A DNA stretch of 64,000 nucleotides from Hartmannibacter diazotrophicus (GTDB lineage Bacteria; Pseudomonadota; Alphaproteobacteria; Rhizobiales; Pleomorphomonadaceae). Numbering within the stretch: position 1 is the stretch's first letter; each line of letters opens with the position of its first letter. Shown here one piece after another: positions 44,995-53,800 of the stretch. The position numbers and the translations under genes were made by a program. The notes beneath the pieces were generated by a model. It was not told the DNA's origin. It ran no database searches and worked only from the letters and a program-made list of their open reading frames with translations. The stretch lies in assembly GCF_900231165.1 (NCBI RefSeq), contig NZ_LT960614.1:3036550-3100549 (forward strand). The letters are read 5' to 3'.

Positions 44995-46266
44995 TCAGAT
45001 GACCGCTGTCCGCGATGCCACGACACCGGCCGCCGCCTCGGCAGCCGCAATGCCGCTGAGATGCGCCCCGTGCGCGGTCGAAAAGGCATGCTTCGAGGCA
45101 TGCTCGCCCGCTAGGAACATCCGCTCTCCGATTGGCTCCAGCAGCCTCAGGCGCTTGTCGCCCATGCCGGGCAATGCGCAGGAATAGGCTCCCTTGACGA
45201 GGGGATCGCTGATCCAGTGGGTCGTTGTCGTCTTCACGATGCGCTTGCGGATCCCGGAGCCGAAGATGTCGACGAGCCCACCCGTCGCGAAGTCGACCAT
45301 GGCCGCCTCGCCAGCCGCTTCAAGGTCGCGGGCGTGCGAACCGCCGAGTTGCCCGACCGCCATCGGCCGGCCGAAGGGATTGATCGTGAAATTGATCGGC
45401 TTCCTGGACGGGTTCGCGGGATCGAAGGTTTCGACATAGGTCGTCGGCTCGATGCCCTCGATGGGACCGTCGAACTGGAACGCCACCTTCTCGGCCGTGC
45501 CGAGCGGACAGGCCGCGATCGCCTCCTCCACATCCGCCGGCAATCCCGGCAGGAAACGGATCGCGCCGCTTGCGAGCACGCTGGTCGACGCCGTCACGAT
45601 CACCGCGCGGGCCGTCACGGTCCCCCCGCTCGTCGTCACCCGGATGAGCGAGCCGGAGCTGTCGATCTCGGTCACCGGGCAGGACAACCGCACCGGCACA
45701 TCGGCCCCGTGGGCCGCGACGAGCGCGCCATAGCCGTCGACGACAGGATAGTTCTCGTGCGTGTCGTGATAGCGCGAGAGATCGAGCGTCGAGATCTGGT
45801 GCGGGTCGAGCGCCGAGAGAAGCCGCATCCAGTGGTCGACCAGCGGGAACCATTTGTCCGACGGATCGAGCACCGAAAGCGCCGAAACGTCCTCGCCTCG
45901 CTCTCCGGCCGCATCTGCTGCGGCAAAGCCGTCCTCGATTGCCTGCATCGCCTCGGCCCGCACCGCCTCGGGTGCGGGTTTGCCGGAGAGGAAAAGCCCC
46001 ATCGAACGGCGCGTCGTGCGCACCTCGTAAGGGTGGCCGAGGTCGTCGGCGATCCTGCGATAGGGATTGACCGAGGCGGAGTGGAGCCAATGGCAGCCAC
46101 GGTCGAAGGGCATTCCGAAAGTGGCCGTCTCGGTGAAGGCCCGCCCGCCCCGGCGATCGGCCGCCTCGAACACCTGAACGGTCAGACCAAGCTCCATGAG
46201 CCTGCGTCCGGCCGACAGCCCCGCCGCACCTGCGCCTACAACCACCACGTCGAATTCGTCTGCCAT
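44995..46266 (-). CDS. FAD-dependent amine oxidase (flavin monoamine oxidase family)
   Basis: A 423-residue flavoprotein. It opens DEFDVVVVGAGAAGLSAGRRLMELGLTVQVFEAADRRGGRAFT, the FAD dinucleotide fold with the following RxGGR motif, and closes with GERMFLAGEHASKHAFSTAHGAHLSGIAAAEA, the C-terminal FAD site of amine oxidases. A polyamine, monoamine or related primary-amine substrate is likely but not identifiable. The ATG at 46266 begins the conserved part; the upstream 21 codons to 46329 are unlikely. It is divergent from the peroxiredoxin gene, whose product could remove the hydrogen peroxide it makes. Confidence 0.88.
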   Translation of the reverse strand: MADEFDVVVVGAGAAGLSAGRRLMELGLTVQVFEAADRRGGRAFTETATFGMPFDRGCHWLHSASVNPYRRIADDLGHPYEVRTTRRSMGLFLSGKPAPEAVRAEAMQAIEDGFAAADAAGERGEDVSALSVLDPSDKWFPLVDHWMRLLSALDPHQISTLDLSRYHDTHENYPVVDGYGALVAAHGADVPVRLSCPVTEIDSSGSLIRVTTSGGTVTARAVIVTASTSVLASGAIRFLPGLPADVEEAIAACPLGTAEKVAFQFDGPIEGIEPTTYVETFDPANPSRKPINFTINPFGRPMAVGQLGGSHARDLEAAGEAAMVDFATGGLVDIFGSGIRKRIVKTTTTHWISDPLVKGAYSCALPGMGDKRLRLLEPIGERMFLAGEHASKHAFSTAHGAHLSGIAAAEAAAGVVASRTAVI

Positions 46267-46434
46267 CGTCTCACGCACCTGTGTAGCCAACGTGTTCAAA
46301 TATCGAGGTAATGAGGGACGTCCTCTCAAGACACTCCCGCAAGAGCCTGCCCCGGCGACGACGCCGCGAACATGCCTGCCGTGCCGTATCCGGCTTCCAG
46401 GCAGCAGGCGCGCCTCACCTCTGGAGTATCCGAA

Positions 46435-47082
46435 TTGTCCTTGCAGAAACAGCTCGACGACTACAAGGCCTCATTCGAGGCAAAGGCCCCGCCCGAAACC
46501 CTCGCCATCATGCGCGCTGCCACTGCGGCCCTCGCCGCCTCCGGCCAGGCCGAACGCATTCCTGCCCCCGGGAGCACCGCCCCCGCCTTCAGCCTGCCCG
46601 ACCAGACCGGCGCGCAGGTCTCGTCCGCCGATTTGCTTGCCCGCGGCCCGCTGGTGGTGAGCTTCTATCGCGGCGTCTGGTGCCCCTACTGCAACCTCGA
46701 CCTGAAGGCGCTGCAGGCCGTGGTGGCCGAGATCGAGGCCGAGGGCGCCACCCTCGTCGCCATCTCGCCGCAGAACGCGGTCAACAGCCGCAAGACCGTC
46801 GACACGCTGTCGCTGACCTTCCCGATCCTGAGCGATGCCGGCAACGCGGTCGCCGACAGTTTCGGCCTGCGCTTCAAGATGCCGGACGATCTCGTCGCCC
46901 TCTACAAGGGCTTCGGCGCCAACCTGCCGGCGGTCAACGGCGACGAAAGCTGGTCGCTGCCAATGCCCGCCCGCTTCGTGATCGCGCCAGACGGCACCAT
47001 CGCCTACAGCGAGGCGAGCGCGGATTACACCAGGCGTCCGGAACCGGATGCCATGCTGGCGGCATTGAAGTCGATCGTCTGA
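46435..47082 (+). CDS. AhpC/TSA-type peroxiredoxin-like protein
   Basis: A 215-residue thioredoxin-fold protein. After a helical N-terminal region (LQKQLDDYKASFEAK...), PAPGSTAPAFSLPDQTGAQVS leads into VVSFYRGVWCPYCNLDLKALQ. There a CxxC sits where AhpC/TSA proteins carry the peroxidatic Cys, typical of peroxiredoxin-like (Prx-like 2/AhpC-TSA) proteins. AISPQ and FPILSDAGNAVADSFGL follow. It probably reduces peroxides or thiols. I place the start at the TTG at 46435 (GGAG 9 bases upstream); the ATG at 46372 has no ribosome site but cannot be excluded. Confidence 0.85.
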   Translation: MSLQKQLDDYKASFEAKAPPETLAIMRAATAALAASGQAERIPAPGSTAPAFSLPDQTGAQVSSADLLARGPLVVSFYRGVWCPYCNLDLKALQAVVAEIEAEGATLVAISPQNAVNSRKTVDTLSLTFPILSDAGNAVADSFGLRFKMPDDLVALYKGFGANLPAVNGDESWSLPMPARFVIAPDGTIAYSEASADYTRRPEPDAMLAALKSIV

Positions 47083-47103
47083 CGCCATCCGACAGCCGGG
47101 CGG

Positions 47104-47613
47104 TCAGATGCGCTCGTAGATGACAAAGGCGGTCGCGGCACTGTCGCGCTCGCCGCGCGGGATCGGCTCATGCGAAATCCGCTGCCACATCGTCAGATCG
47201 ATGTGGGGAAAATGCGTGTCGCCCTCCGGCTCGGCAGCGACATGCGTCACATAGAGCCTGTCGGCATGCGGCATCAGCCTTGCGTAGATGCTGCCGCCGC
47301 CGATCACCATCACCTCGTCCGCCCCGCTCCTGAGAGCAGCCTCAAGACCTTCCTCTGGGGTCCGGACAATCACCACGTCGTCATGACTGAAATCCGGATT
47401 GCCGGTCACGATGATGTTGAGCCGCCCGTCGAGCGCCCGGCCGATCGACTGAAAGGTCTTGCGGCCCATCAGTACCGGCTTGCCCATGGTCAGCGCCCGG
47501 AAGCGCTTCAGATCGGACGAAAGCTTCCACGGCATGTCGCCGTCGCGGCCGATGACATTGTTCTCGGCCATCGCGACGATCATCGAGACTGAAGGGCGGA
47601 TCAGCGAACTCAT
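47104..47613 (-). CDS. folA: Dihydrofolate reductase
   Basis: A 169-residue enzyme reducing dihydrofolate with NADPH. The family pattern is complete: SMIVAMAENNVIGRDGDMPWKLSSDLKRFRALTMGKPVLMGRKTFQSIGRAL, followed by VMVIGGGSIYARLMPHADRLYVTHV. The ATG at 47613 overlaps the stop of the GNAT gene upstream as ATGA. It regenerates the tetrahydrofolate oxidised by ThyA, encoded two genes upstream in the same operon. Confidence 0.96.
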   Translation of the reverse strand: MSSLIRPSVSMIVAMAENNVIGRDGDMPWKLSSDLKRFRALTMGKPVLMGRKTFQSIGRALDGRLNIIVTGNPDFSHDDVVIVRTPEEGLEAALRSGADEVMVIGGGSIYARLMPHADRLYVTHVAAEPEGDTHFPHIDLTMWQRISHEPIPRGERDSAATAFVIYERI

Positions 47614-48095
47614 GCGCGCCCCTCCGCGAGCTCGGCGAGCGCGGCCCCCGTGACCCGGCAGGGCAGCCACTCGCGCAGCACCTTCGCCCCCTGGCTCTCG
47701 TAGAAATCGATCGACGGCGCGTTCCAATCCAGCACCTGCCAGTCGAGCCGCCCGAGCCCCTCCTCGACGCAGCGCCGCGCCAGATGCACCAGCAAGCCCT
47801 TGCCGATGCCATGGCCGCGCATCGACGGCGAGACGTAGAGGTCTTCCAGATAGATGCCGTGCCGGCCGAGGAAGGTCGAGTAATTGTAGAACCAGAGCGC
47901 GAAGCCGGCTGCCTCCCCTTGCCATTCGGCGATGTCGCAGAAGACATGCGGACGGTCGGAAAAAAGCGCCGCCTCGAAGGAGGCCGCATCCGCCTCCATC
48001 TCGTGCTCGAGCTTTTCATAGATCGCGAGTTCGCGCACGAAACGAGCGATCAGCGCGCCGTCGCCGGGGACAGCCTTTCGAATGGTGAGGGTCAT
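47610..48095 (-). CDS. GNAT-family N-acetyltransferase (diamine acetyltransferase-like)
   Basis: A 161-residue acetyltransferase. It begins LTIRKAVPGDGALIARFVRELAIYEKLEHEMEA and has FALWFYNYSTFLGRHGIYLEDLYVSPSMRGHGIGKGLLVHLA with the acetyl-CoA loop (RGHGIGKG), then LDWNAPSIDFYESQGAKV. The YSTFLGRxGIYLEDLYV stretch is typical of spermidine/spermine or thialysine acetyltransferase-like proteins. It sits between thyA (18 bases) and folA (overlap), so it is cotranscribed with both. Confidence 0.9.
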   Translation of the reverse strand: MTLTIRKAVPGDGALIARFVRELAIYEKLEHEMEADAASFEAALFSDRPHVFCDIAEWQGEAAGFALWFYNYSTFLGRHGIYLEDLYVSPSMRGHGIGKGLLVHLARRCVEEGLGRLDWQVLDWNAPSIDFYESQGAKVLREWLPCRVTGAALAELAEGRA

Positions 48096-48113
48096 GAATA
48101 CGCCGTTCGAAAC

Positions 48114-48908
48114 CTACACTGCCACCGGCGCCTTGATGGCCGGATGGGGATCGTAGCCCTCGACCGTGAAGTGCTCGTAGCGGAAATCGAAGATCGAGCG
48201 CACGGTCGGATCGATCCGCATCCGGGGCATCGGGCGCGGCGCGCGCGACAGCTGCAGTTCTGCCTGCTCGATGTGGTTGAGATAGAGGTGCGCATCGCCG
48301 AGCGTGTGGACGAACTCGCCGGGCTTCAGGCCGGTCACCTGCGCCATCATCTGCGTCAGCAGCGCGTAGCAGGCGATGTTGAACGGCACGCCGAGGAAGA
48401 TGTCGCCCGAGCGCTGGTAGAGCTGGCAGGAGAGCTTGCCGTCCAACACGAAGAACTGGAACAGGCAGTGGCACGGCGGCAGCGCCATGGAGGGCACGTC
48501 CGCGGGATTCCACGCCGAGACGATCAGGCGACGAGAGTCCGGATTGCGGCGGATTTCCTGCTCCACCCAGGCGATCTGGTCGATGGTTTCGCCATCGGTC
48601 GCAGGCCAGGAGCGCCACTGGTGGCCGTAGACCGGGCCGAGGTCGCCCTCCTCGTCCGCCCATTCATCCCAGATGGAAACGCCGTTGTCCTTCAGATAGC
48701 CGATGTTCGTATCGCCGGCGAGGAACCAGAGCAGTTCGTGGATCACGGACTTCAGGTGCACCCGCTTCGTGGTGACGAGCGGAAAGCCCTCCGAAAGGTC
48801 GAAGCGCATCTGATGGCCGAAGACGGACAGCGTGCCTGTCCCCGTCCGGTCGTCCTTGCGCTGGCCGTCCCTCAACACCCGTTCCAGAAGATCGTGGTAG
48901 ACCTTCAT
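48114..48908 (-). CDS. thyA: Thymidylate synthase
   Basis: A 264-residue ThyA making dTMP from dUMP with methylene-tetrahydrofolate. Catalytic Cys lies in [13 protein letters not shown], and other signatures are [58 protein letters not shown] and [18 protein letters not shown]. The length matches the short proteobacterial form. First gene of the thyA-GNAT-folA operon, divergent from ssrA. Confidence 0.97.
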   Translation of the reverse strand: MKVYHDLLERVLRDGQRKDDRTGTGTLSVFGHQMRFDLSEGFPLVTTKRVHLKSVIHELLWFLAGDTNIGYLKDNGVSIWDEWADEEGDLGPVYGHQWRSWPATDGETIDQIAWVEQEIRRNPDSRRLIVSAWNPADVPSMALPPCHCLFQFFVLDGKLSCQLYQRSGDIFLGVPFNIACYALLTQMMAQVTGLKPGEFVHTLGDAHLYLNHIEQAELQLSRAPRPMPRMRIDPTVRSIFDFRYEHFTVEGYDPHPAIKAPVAV

Positions 48909-49049
48909 GCCGATTGATCCTCCTGATGTGGTCGCGGCCCCATTCAGCCATCAATTGCCCCGCGCTGCGACACAGACAAGGCGCGAACCACCCTTTCCAC
49001 CGATTTTGCCGCCGTCGGCCAGACTGGCCACGACCTGCACGTCACACCT

Positions 49050-49078
49050 TTGCAAAGGAGACAGCAACCCACTATATA
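49050..49078 (+). promoter_or_regulatory. Sigma-70-type promoter of ssrA
   Basis: TTGCAA (49050-49055) and TATATA (49073-49078) are spaced by 17 bases, pointing to a start near 49085, where the acceptor part of the tmRNA begins. Confidence 0.65.
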
Positions 49079-49084
49079 GGGGCT

Positions 49085-49408
49085 GCCGGTGCAAGCCGGC
49101 TATGACGATAAATGGTTGGCGCAATAAACCTATCGGACCCGGGGGCGGTACCCGGCGCCTCCACCCAAGCCCATGGCACTGATTTTCCATGGGTTTCGGC
49201 GGGGGCGAAATAGGATCGACGAGGGCGTAAAGGTCATACTTTCGTTCGGCATGGTACCACCGATATCGGGCCAAACTTGATAGTTGCCAACGACAACTAT
49301 GCTCCGGTGGCTGTCGCCGCGTAATGCGGTGCCGGTAACCGAATCAAAGTCCTGAGGGGTAGCACTTTCAGGCGGGGTCCGGAGGCACCTGGCAACAGAA
49401 GCCTCCAC
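49085..49408 (+). ncRNA. ssrA: Two-piece (circularly permuted) transfer-messenger RNA
   Basis: The acceptor piece comes first (about 49085-49165) and contains a T-arm-like GGACCCGGGGGCGGTACCC and the acceptor CGCCTCC with A then CC. A removable hairpin loop (AAGCCCATGG / CCATGGGTTT, 49167-49198) separates it from the coding piece, which starts GGGGGCGAAATAGGATCGACG at 49201. GGGGGCG there pairs with CGCCTCC. The tag frame 49286-49324 encodes ANDNYAPVAVAA then TAA. Together these are the hallmarks of alphaproteobacterial permuted tmRNA, which rescues stalled ribosomes and tags the products for ClpXP. The 3' limit is approximate, set after the GGAGGC/GCCTCC hairpin. Confidence 0.92.
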
Positions 49409-49704
49409 TCAACTCTCCCCACGAACGAAAGAGCTTCAACCGGCGTTTGCTGCCCGGCAACGACGCTGGCTTCCGCGACGGACTGGAAAAGCCCGGCAAT
49501 TGCGCCATGTTTGCCTTATCGCCCCGGTTCGCGAGCCCACCGGTCCGCGCATGGCTGCCTGCTCAAAAGCATTTTGGCCGCCGAAGATCATCAGATAGGA
49601 TCGGGGCAACGCACCCGGGATGGAGTCGCCATCCCCGATTTCAGACAGAAGAAAATTGTCGGCGCCCGGCAAAGACCGGCGGCGCCGAACGACAGGAAGG
49701 CACG

Positions 49705-50259
49705 ATGTCCGACGACCTGATCCGCTACGACGTATTGACCCAGGAAGCGCTCCGGGGCGTGGTCAAGAAAGTTCTCGGCGAGGTGGCGCGGGCCGGTCTT
49801 CCCGGCGAGCATCATTTCTATATCGCGCTTGACACCCGTGCGCCCGGCGTGCGGATTTCGTCGCGCCTGCGCGAGCGCTATCCCGAAGAGATGACCATCG
49901 TCCTCCAGCACCAGTTCTGGGACCTCGTGGTCACCGAAAATGCCTTCGAGGTGGGTCTGACCTTCGGCGGCGTGCACGAACGCCTGCATGTGCCCTTCTC
50001 CGCGCTCAAGGGCTTCTTCGATCCGTCGGTCGAATTCGGCATCCGCTTCGAGGTGCCCGTCGACGAGAACGCCGAAGCCATTGAGGATGTGGCCGCGTTG
50101 CCGGCGTCGGGCGAGGCATCAGCGCCGGTGGCCTTCGACGCGGCCCGCAGTGCCGAGAAGTCGGCCGAAGCCGCCGAGAACGCCGACGGTGACGACAAGT
50201 CCGACGACGGCAAGGGCGCGGCCGTGGTCTCGCTGGACGCGTTCCGCAAGAAGACCTGA
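49705..50259 (+). CDS. sspB: SspB-family ClpXP adaptor
   Basis: A 184-residue alphaproteobacterial SspB (SspB-alpha). The folded domain is residues ~1-125: IRYDVLTQEALRGVVKKVLGEVARAGLPGEHHFYIALDTRAPGVRISSRLRERYPEEMTIVLQHQFWDL. It is followed by an acidic, Ala-rich linker and the C-terminal AAVVSLDAFRKK, the short ClpX-docking tail. SspB binds the ssrA tag and hands tagged proteins to ClpXP. AGGAAGG lies before the ATG. It lies ~300 bases downstream of ssrA on the same strand, a meaningful neighbourhood. Confidence 0.95.
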   Translation: MSDDLIRYDVLTQEALRGVVKKVLGEVARAGLPGEHHFYIALDTRAPGVRISSRLRERYPEEMTIVLQHQFWDLVVTENAFEVGLTFGGVHERLHVPFSALKGFFDPSVEFGIRFEVPVDENAEAIEDVAALPASGEASAPVAFDAARSAEKSAEAAENADGDDKSDDGKGAAVVSLDAFRKKT

Positions 50260-50279
50260 TCCGCCGGGAGACTTGACCC

Positions 50280-50492
50280 ATGGGCGACGTCGTCAATCTG
50301 CGCATGGCGCGAAAGCGCAAGGTCCGCGCCGACAAGGAAGCGGCCGCCGCCGAAAACCGCGTCATTCACGGTCGGACGAAGGAAGAGAAGACGCGCCTCG
50401 CTGCGGAACGGCGGATTGACGAAACTCGTCTCGACGGTCATCGCCTGTCATCTTCCGGCCAGACCGGCGATGACGGCGAAACCTCCTCCTGA
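50280..50492 (+). CDS. DUF4169-family small protein
   Basis: A 70-residue basic protein beginning GDVVNLRMARKRKVRADKEAAAAENRVIHGRTKEEK, the DUF4169 pattern (VVNLRxARKxxxRAxxxxxAxxNRxxHGRTKxEK). Function is unknown. It follows sspB by 20 bases and precedes the RHH protein by 5 bases, an arrangement usual in Hyphomicrobiales. Confidence 0.88.
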   Translation: MGDVVNLRMARKRKVRADKEAAAAENRVIHGRTKEEKTRLAAERRIDETRLDGHRLSSSGQTGDDGETSS

Positions 50493-50497
50493 AATCG

Positions 50498-50716
50498 ATG
50501 GAAAAGCGCTCCGTCTCGCTAGCCGGACACCGCACCAGCGTCGCTCTTGAACCCGAGTTCTGGCAGGCAATCGACGAGATCGCCGCCGAGCGCGGCGTCA
50601 GCCTCGCGGGCCTGATTGCCGAGATCGACCGCTCGCGGGACGAGACGAATCTGGCATCGGCGCTGCGACTGATGGTTTTGGCTCGCTACCGCCCCAGCCC
50701 CGGGACAGGGGACTAG
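50498..50716 (+). CDS. Ribbon-helix-helix (RHH_4) protein
   Basis: A 72-residue protein whose KRSVSLAGHRTSVALEPEFWQAIDEIAAERGVSLAGLIAEID forms a ribbon followed by two helices. This is the RHH_4 family, a MetJ/Arc-type fold found beside DUF4169 in Alphaproteobacteria. DNA binding is likely from the fold, but no target is known. It ends the sspB-DUF4169-RHH run; the dispersed repeat starts 2 bases after its stop. Confidence 0.88.
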   Translation: MEKRSVSLAGHRTSVALEPEFWQAIDEIAAERGVSLAGLIAEIDRSRDETNLASALRLMVLARYRPSPGTGD

Positions 50717-50717
50717 G

Positions 50718-50838
50718 GCAAATCCAGGAAAAGCATGCCCTCGCGAAGGCGAGGGTGGGAACCGGTTCTCCGCCCGGATTTGCCTGAAAACAAAGGCATG
50801 GAGCATCCCGTGGCTCCACTTTGAACGGAGATACTCCA
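50718..50838. repeat. Dispersed intergenic repeat, copy 2
   Basis: This copy matches 19664-19787 and likewise begins within a few bases after a stop codon. It is more symmetrical: GGCAAATCC (from 50717) and GGATTTGCC further on form a 9-bp outer inverted repeat around the CCCTCGC-GAAG-GCGAGGG hairpin, and GGAGC / GCTCC makes a third stem. It lies between the convergent RHH and AsmA genes. Confidence 0.85.
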
Positions 50839-50845
50839 GACGACC

Positions 50846-53800
50846 CTACTGGCCCGGCGGCGGTGCGACATTCACCGGCGGCGGCAGGGGCTGCATGTCG
50901 AGCTGGTCGAGCTGCCGCTTGATGAGGTCGGTGAAGGCGTCGCTGTCCGGGGGAATGGCGTCCGCCCCCTGCCCGTCTGCAGCCGGTTGGCGAGCTTGCT
51001 CCGCAGCCGCTTTCTCCGCGGCAGCCCTCTCAGCGGCAGCCTTTTCTGCAGCCGCTTTTTCTGCGGCGGCTTTCTCCGCGGCAGCTTGCTCTTCGGCCGC
51101 CTTGGCTGCGGCTTCCGCTGCGGCTTTTTCTGCCGCGGCCCTTTCGGCGGCAGCCTTCTCCGCCGCTGCCCTGGCTGCTTCCTCTGCTGCAGCTTTCTCC
51201 GCTGCCGCCTTGGCGGCCTGCTCGGCCGCTGCTTTTTCGGCCGCGGCCCGTTCGACGGCGGCTCTCTCGGCCGCGGCTTTCTCCGCGGCAGCCCTGGCCT
51301 CGGCATCCCGGGATGCCGCTTCGGCGGCGTCCTGCGCCGCCTTCTCCTGCGCGGCCTGATCCGCGGCCGCCTTTTCGGCAGCAGCCTTGGCCGCTTCCTC
51401 CGCGGCAATGCGGGCGGCCTCGGCATCGCGCGCCGCCTGCTCCTGGTCCTGCTTCATCCGTTTGAGCTGGCGCGTGAAGACCTCGCGCTCCTGAATGTCC
51501 GACTGCATCGCCTCGACGCGCTGCACCTCCCGCTCGAAGGAGCGCAGCGTCAGGTAAGCGGTAAAGGCCGTCACGTCGATGCGGCGCTGCGGGGCCTCGA
51601 TCGGCCCGCGGAACAGGATCGCCGCTTGCGGCGTCGCCCCGGTCACCGCGTCGTCGCCCGGATCGACACTCATGGTCCAGTCGCTCAACAGGCTGTCGTT
51701 GACGAGATCGACGGTCGCGGTCGCATCCGTCTTCGCCCTGACGCCTTCCAGAATGATTCGCGGCGCGCGCAGTGTTCCGGCGGCCGCCGAGAACGCACCA
51801 TCCAGCCTGGAGAAGGCAAGATCGCCGGAATTGACCTGCGCCGCGAAGGCCTTCTCGATTTCGGCGTCGTCCAGCCCAAGACCGGCGTCGACCGCACGGG
51901 TCACCGCATCGAAGGCGGCCGGATTGAAGGACCTGAGGCGGCCGTCCGTCACGGTGACGTTGCCGCCGCCGCCAAGACCCGCGATGATTCCGGCAAGGGT
52001 GCGCCCGGAGCCGGAGAGATCGACATTGAGGTCGAGAGCACCGGTCGCCACCGGCCGGTCGTCGCTGCGCCAGATGACATCCTCCAGCGCCCCGCCGGTC
52101 AGCGAGGCACGCAGCGCCACATGCGCCGACCCGCTGTCCTGGCGCTTGATGACGAGGCTCGCCGTCGTCCGGCCACCCGCGATCCCGCCGGTCATGTCGT
52201 CAATGGCAAAGCCCGTCGCCGAGGAGCGCAGATGGAACGCCGCGTTCGCCAGCGTGAAGCCATCCGCAAGGTCGAGGCGGCTGGTCGTCACCGCGATATC
52301 GCCGTCCAGCCCCTCGACGAGCGACGGCCCGAAGGGAACGTCCGGCCAGACCGTATCCGATGTGACGGGCGGCTCCAGCGTGCCGGAACCGAGCGCCAGC
52401 TCCGCAAACCCCGCAAGGCTTGCCTCGCCGAGCGACAACTGCCCCGTCAGCGACGGGCGCTGCGGCGCCAGATCGAGGGCGAGATCGCCCGTCACCGGCG
52501 TGCCGATCGCCGTTCCCTTGATGTCCGCCAGCGTGACCTTGTCCTGCTGCGAGTCAACATGCACGCTGACGTCGATGGGCAGGGTCTCGACGAGGCTTGC
52601 GAGCGTCGGCCCGCCGAGCGCCAGCACCGGCCCGATGTCGTCGCTGCGGATCGCGACATCGAGCGCAGTCGTCGGCCTCTGGCCTTCCGCGAATGTCGCG
52701 TTCCCCTTCACGGCGACCGACGTATTGCCGAGCGAGGCGTTGGCCGTCACGTCCATGCCCGTGGCCGGCGTTCCATTGGCCGAGGCAACGACCTTGCCCG
52801 CTCCTGGCTTGCCGCCGTCGTCCACGTCGAACCCGAGCTGGCGCATCAACCGCGCGCCGTTGGGTCCCTGAAGGTTGAGGTCGAAACCGATACTGGAGTC
52901 GCGCCACTCGTCGACATGGCCCTCGAAGGTGACGCGCGTGTCGATCTTGCTGGCACCGGCGTCGCCGTCGACCTCGGCCGACAGGATGCTGCCCTTGCCC
53001 CGCGCCCGGGCATCAAGCTTGGCCCTGAGACGCAGCGGCATCAGCACAGGCGCCGACGTCCGGAAGAGTTCGGCCGCCGACGTCCCCGGCATCAGCGCAT
53101 TGACGAGCGCAACCGCATCGGCGGCCTTGTCGGCCGTCAGCGAGGCCTCGATCCGGCCGTCGGGCGCACCGATCACATCGACGATCTTGCCCGAGGCATT
53201 GACGCTCACCCCGCCGACATCGTCGATCTTGAAGCGGTCGAGTGTCACCGCGCCGCCCTCGACGCGTGCATTGATGTCGACACCGCCGGCGGAAAGGTTG
53301 CCCGAGACAAGCGTGCCGGCCGAAAGATTGAGTGCCAGATCCGCGCTCTCGACCGTTTTGGCCGGGTCCTTGCCCGCGATCAGGCCCGCAAGGGCGCGGG
53401 CCGCGTCGAGATCCAGCGTCTCGGCCGAAAGCGACAGGACAAGCAGGGGTTTGCGGCCCCGGATGGCCGGGGTGAAGTCGATCGAGCCGGCAACGTCGGC
53501 ATCGGCAATCGTGGCGCTGAGATTGTCGAGGACAACGTGATCGGCCGACGCCGTGACGTCGGCGCCAAGCGTGAAGGCGGCAAGACGCCCGGTCTCGTTG
53601 CCGGGCCGCCACCAGGCGATGAGCGCCGACGGCTGACGCGAGGCGAGCGCCGCATGCCCCTTGAAGGCAAGGCCGGGCACGAGTTTGATATCGCCGGTCG
53701 CCGCCAGTTCGCTCTGGCCGGGAAGACGGGCTTCAAGCTGCTCGATATGCCATTGGCCGCTGCGAACCGACGCATCGAAGCGCAGGTTCTGAATGAGGTC

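Noticed and set aside
51000-51360. Short direct DNA repeats that could be taken for a CRISPR or VNTR array
   Set aside because: They are the codon-level repeats of the Ala/Lys/Glu tail of the AsmA protein, with no constant spacer-repeat pattern.
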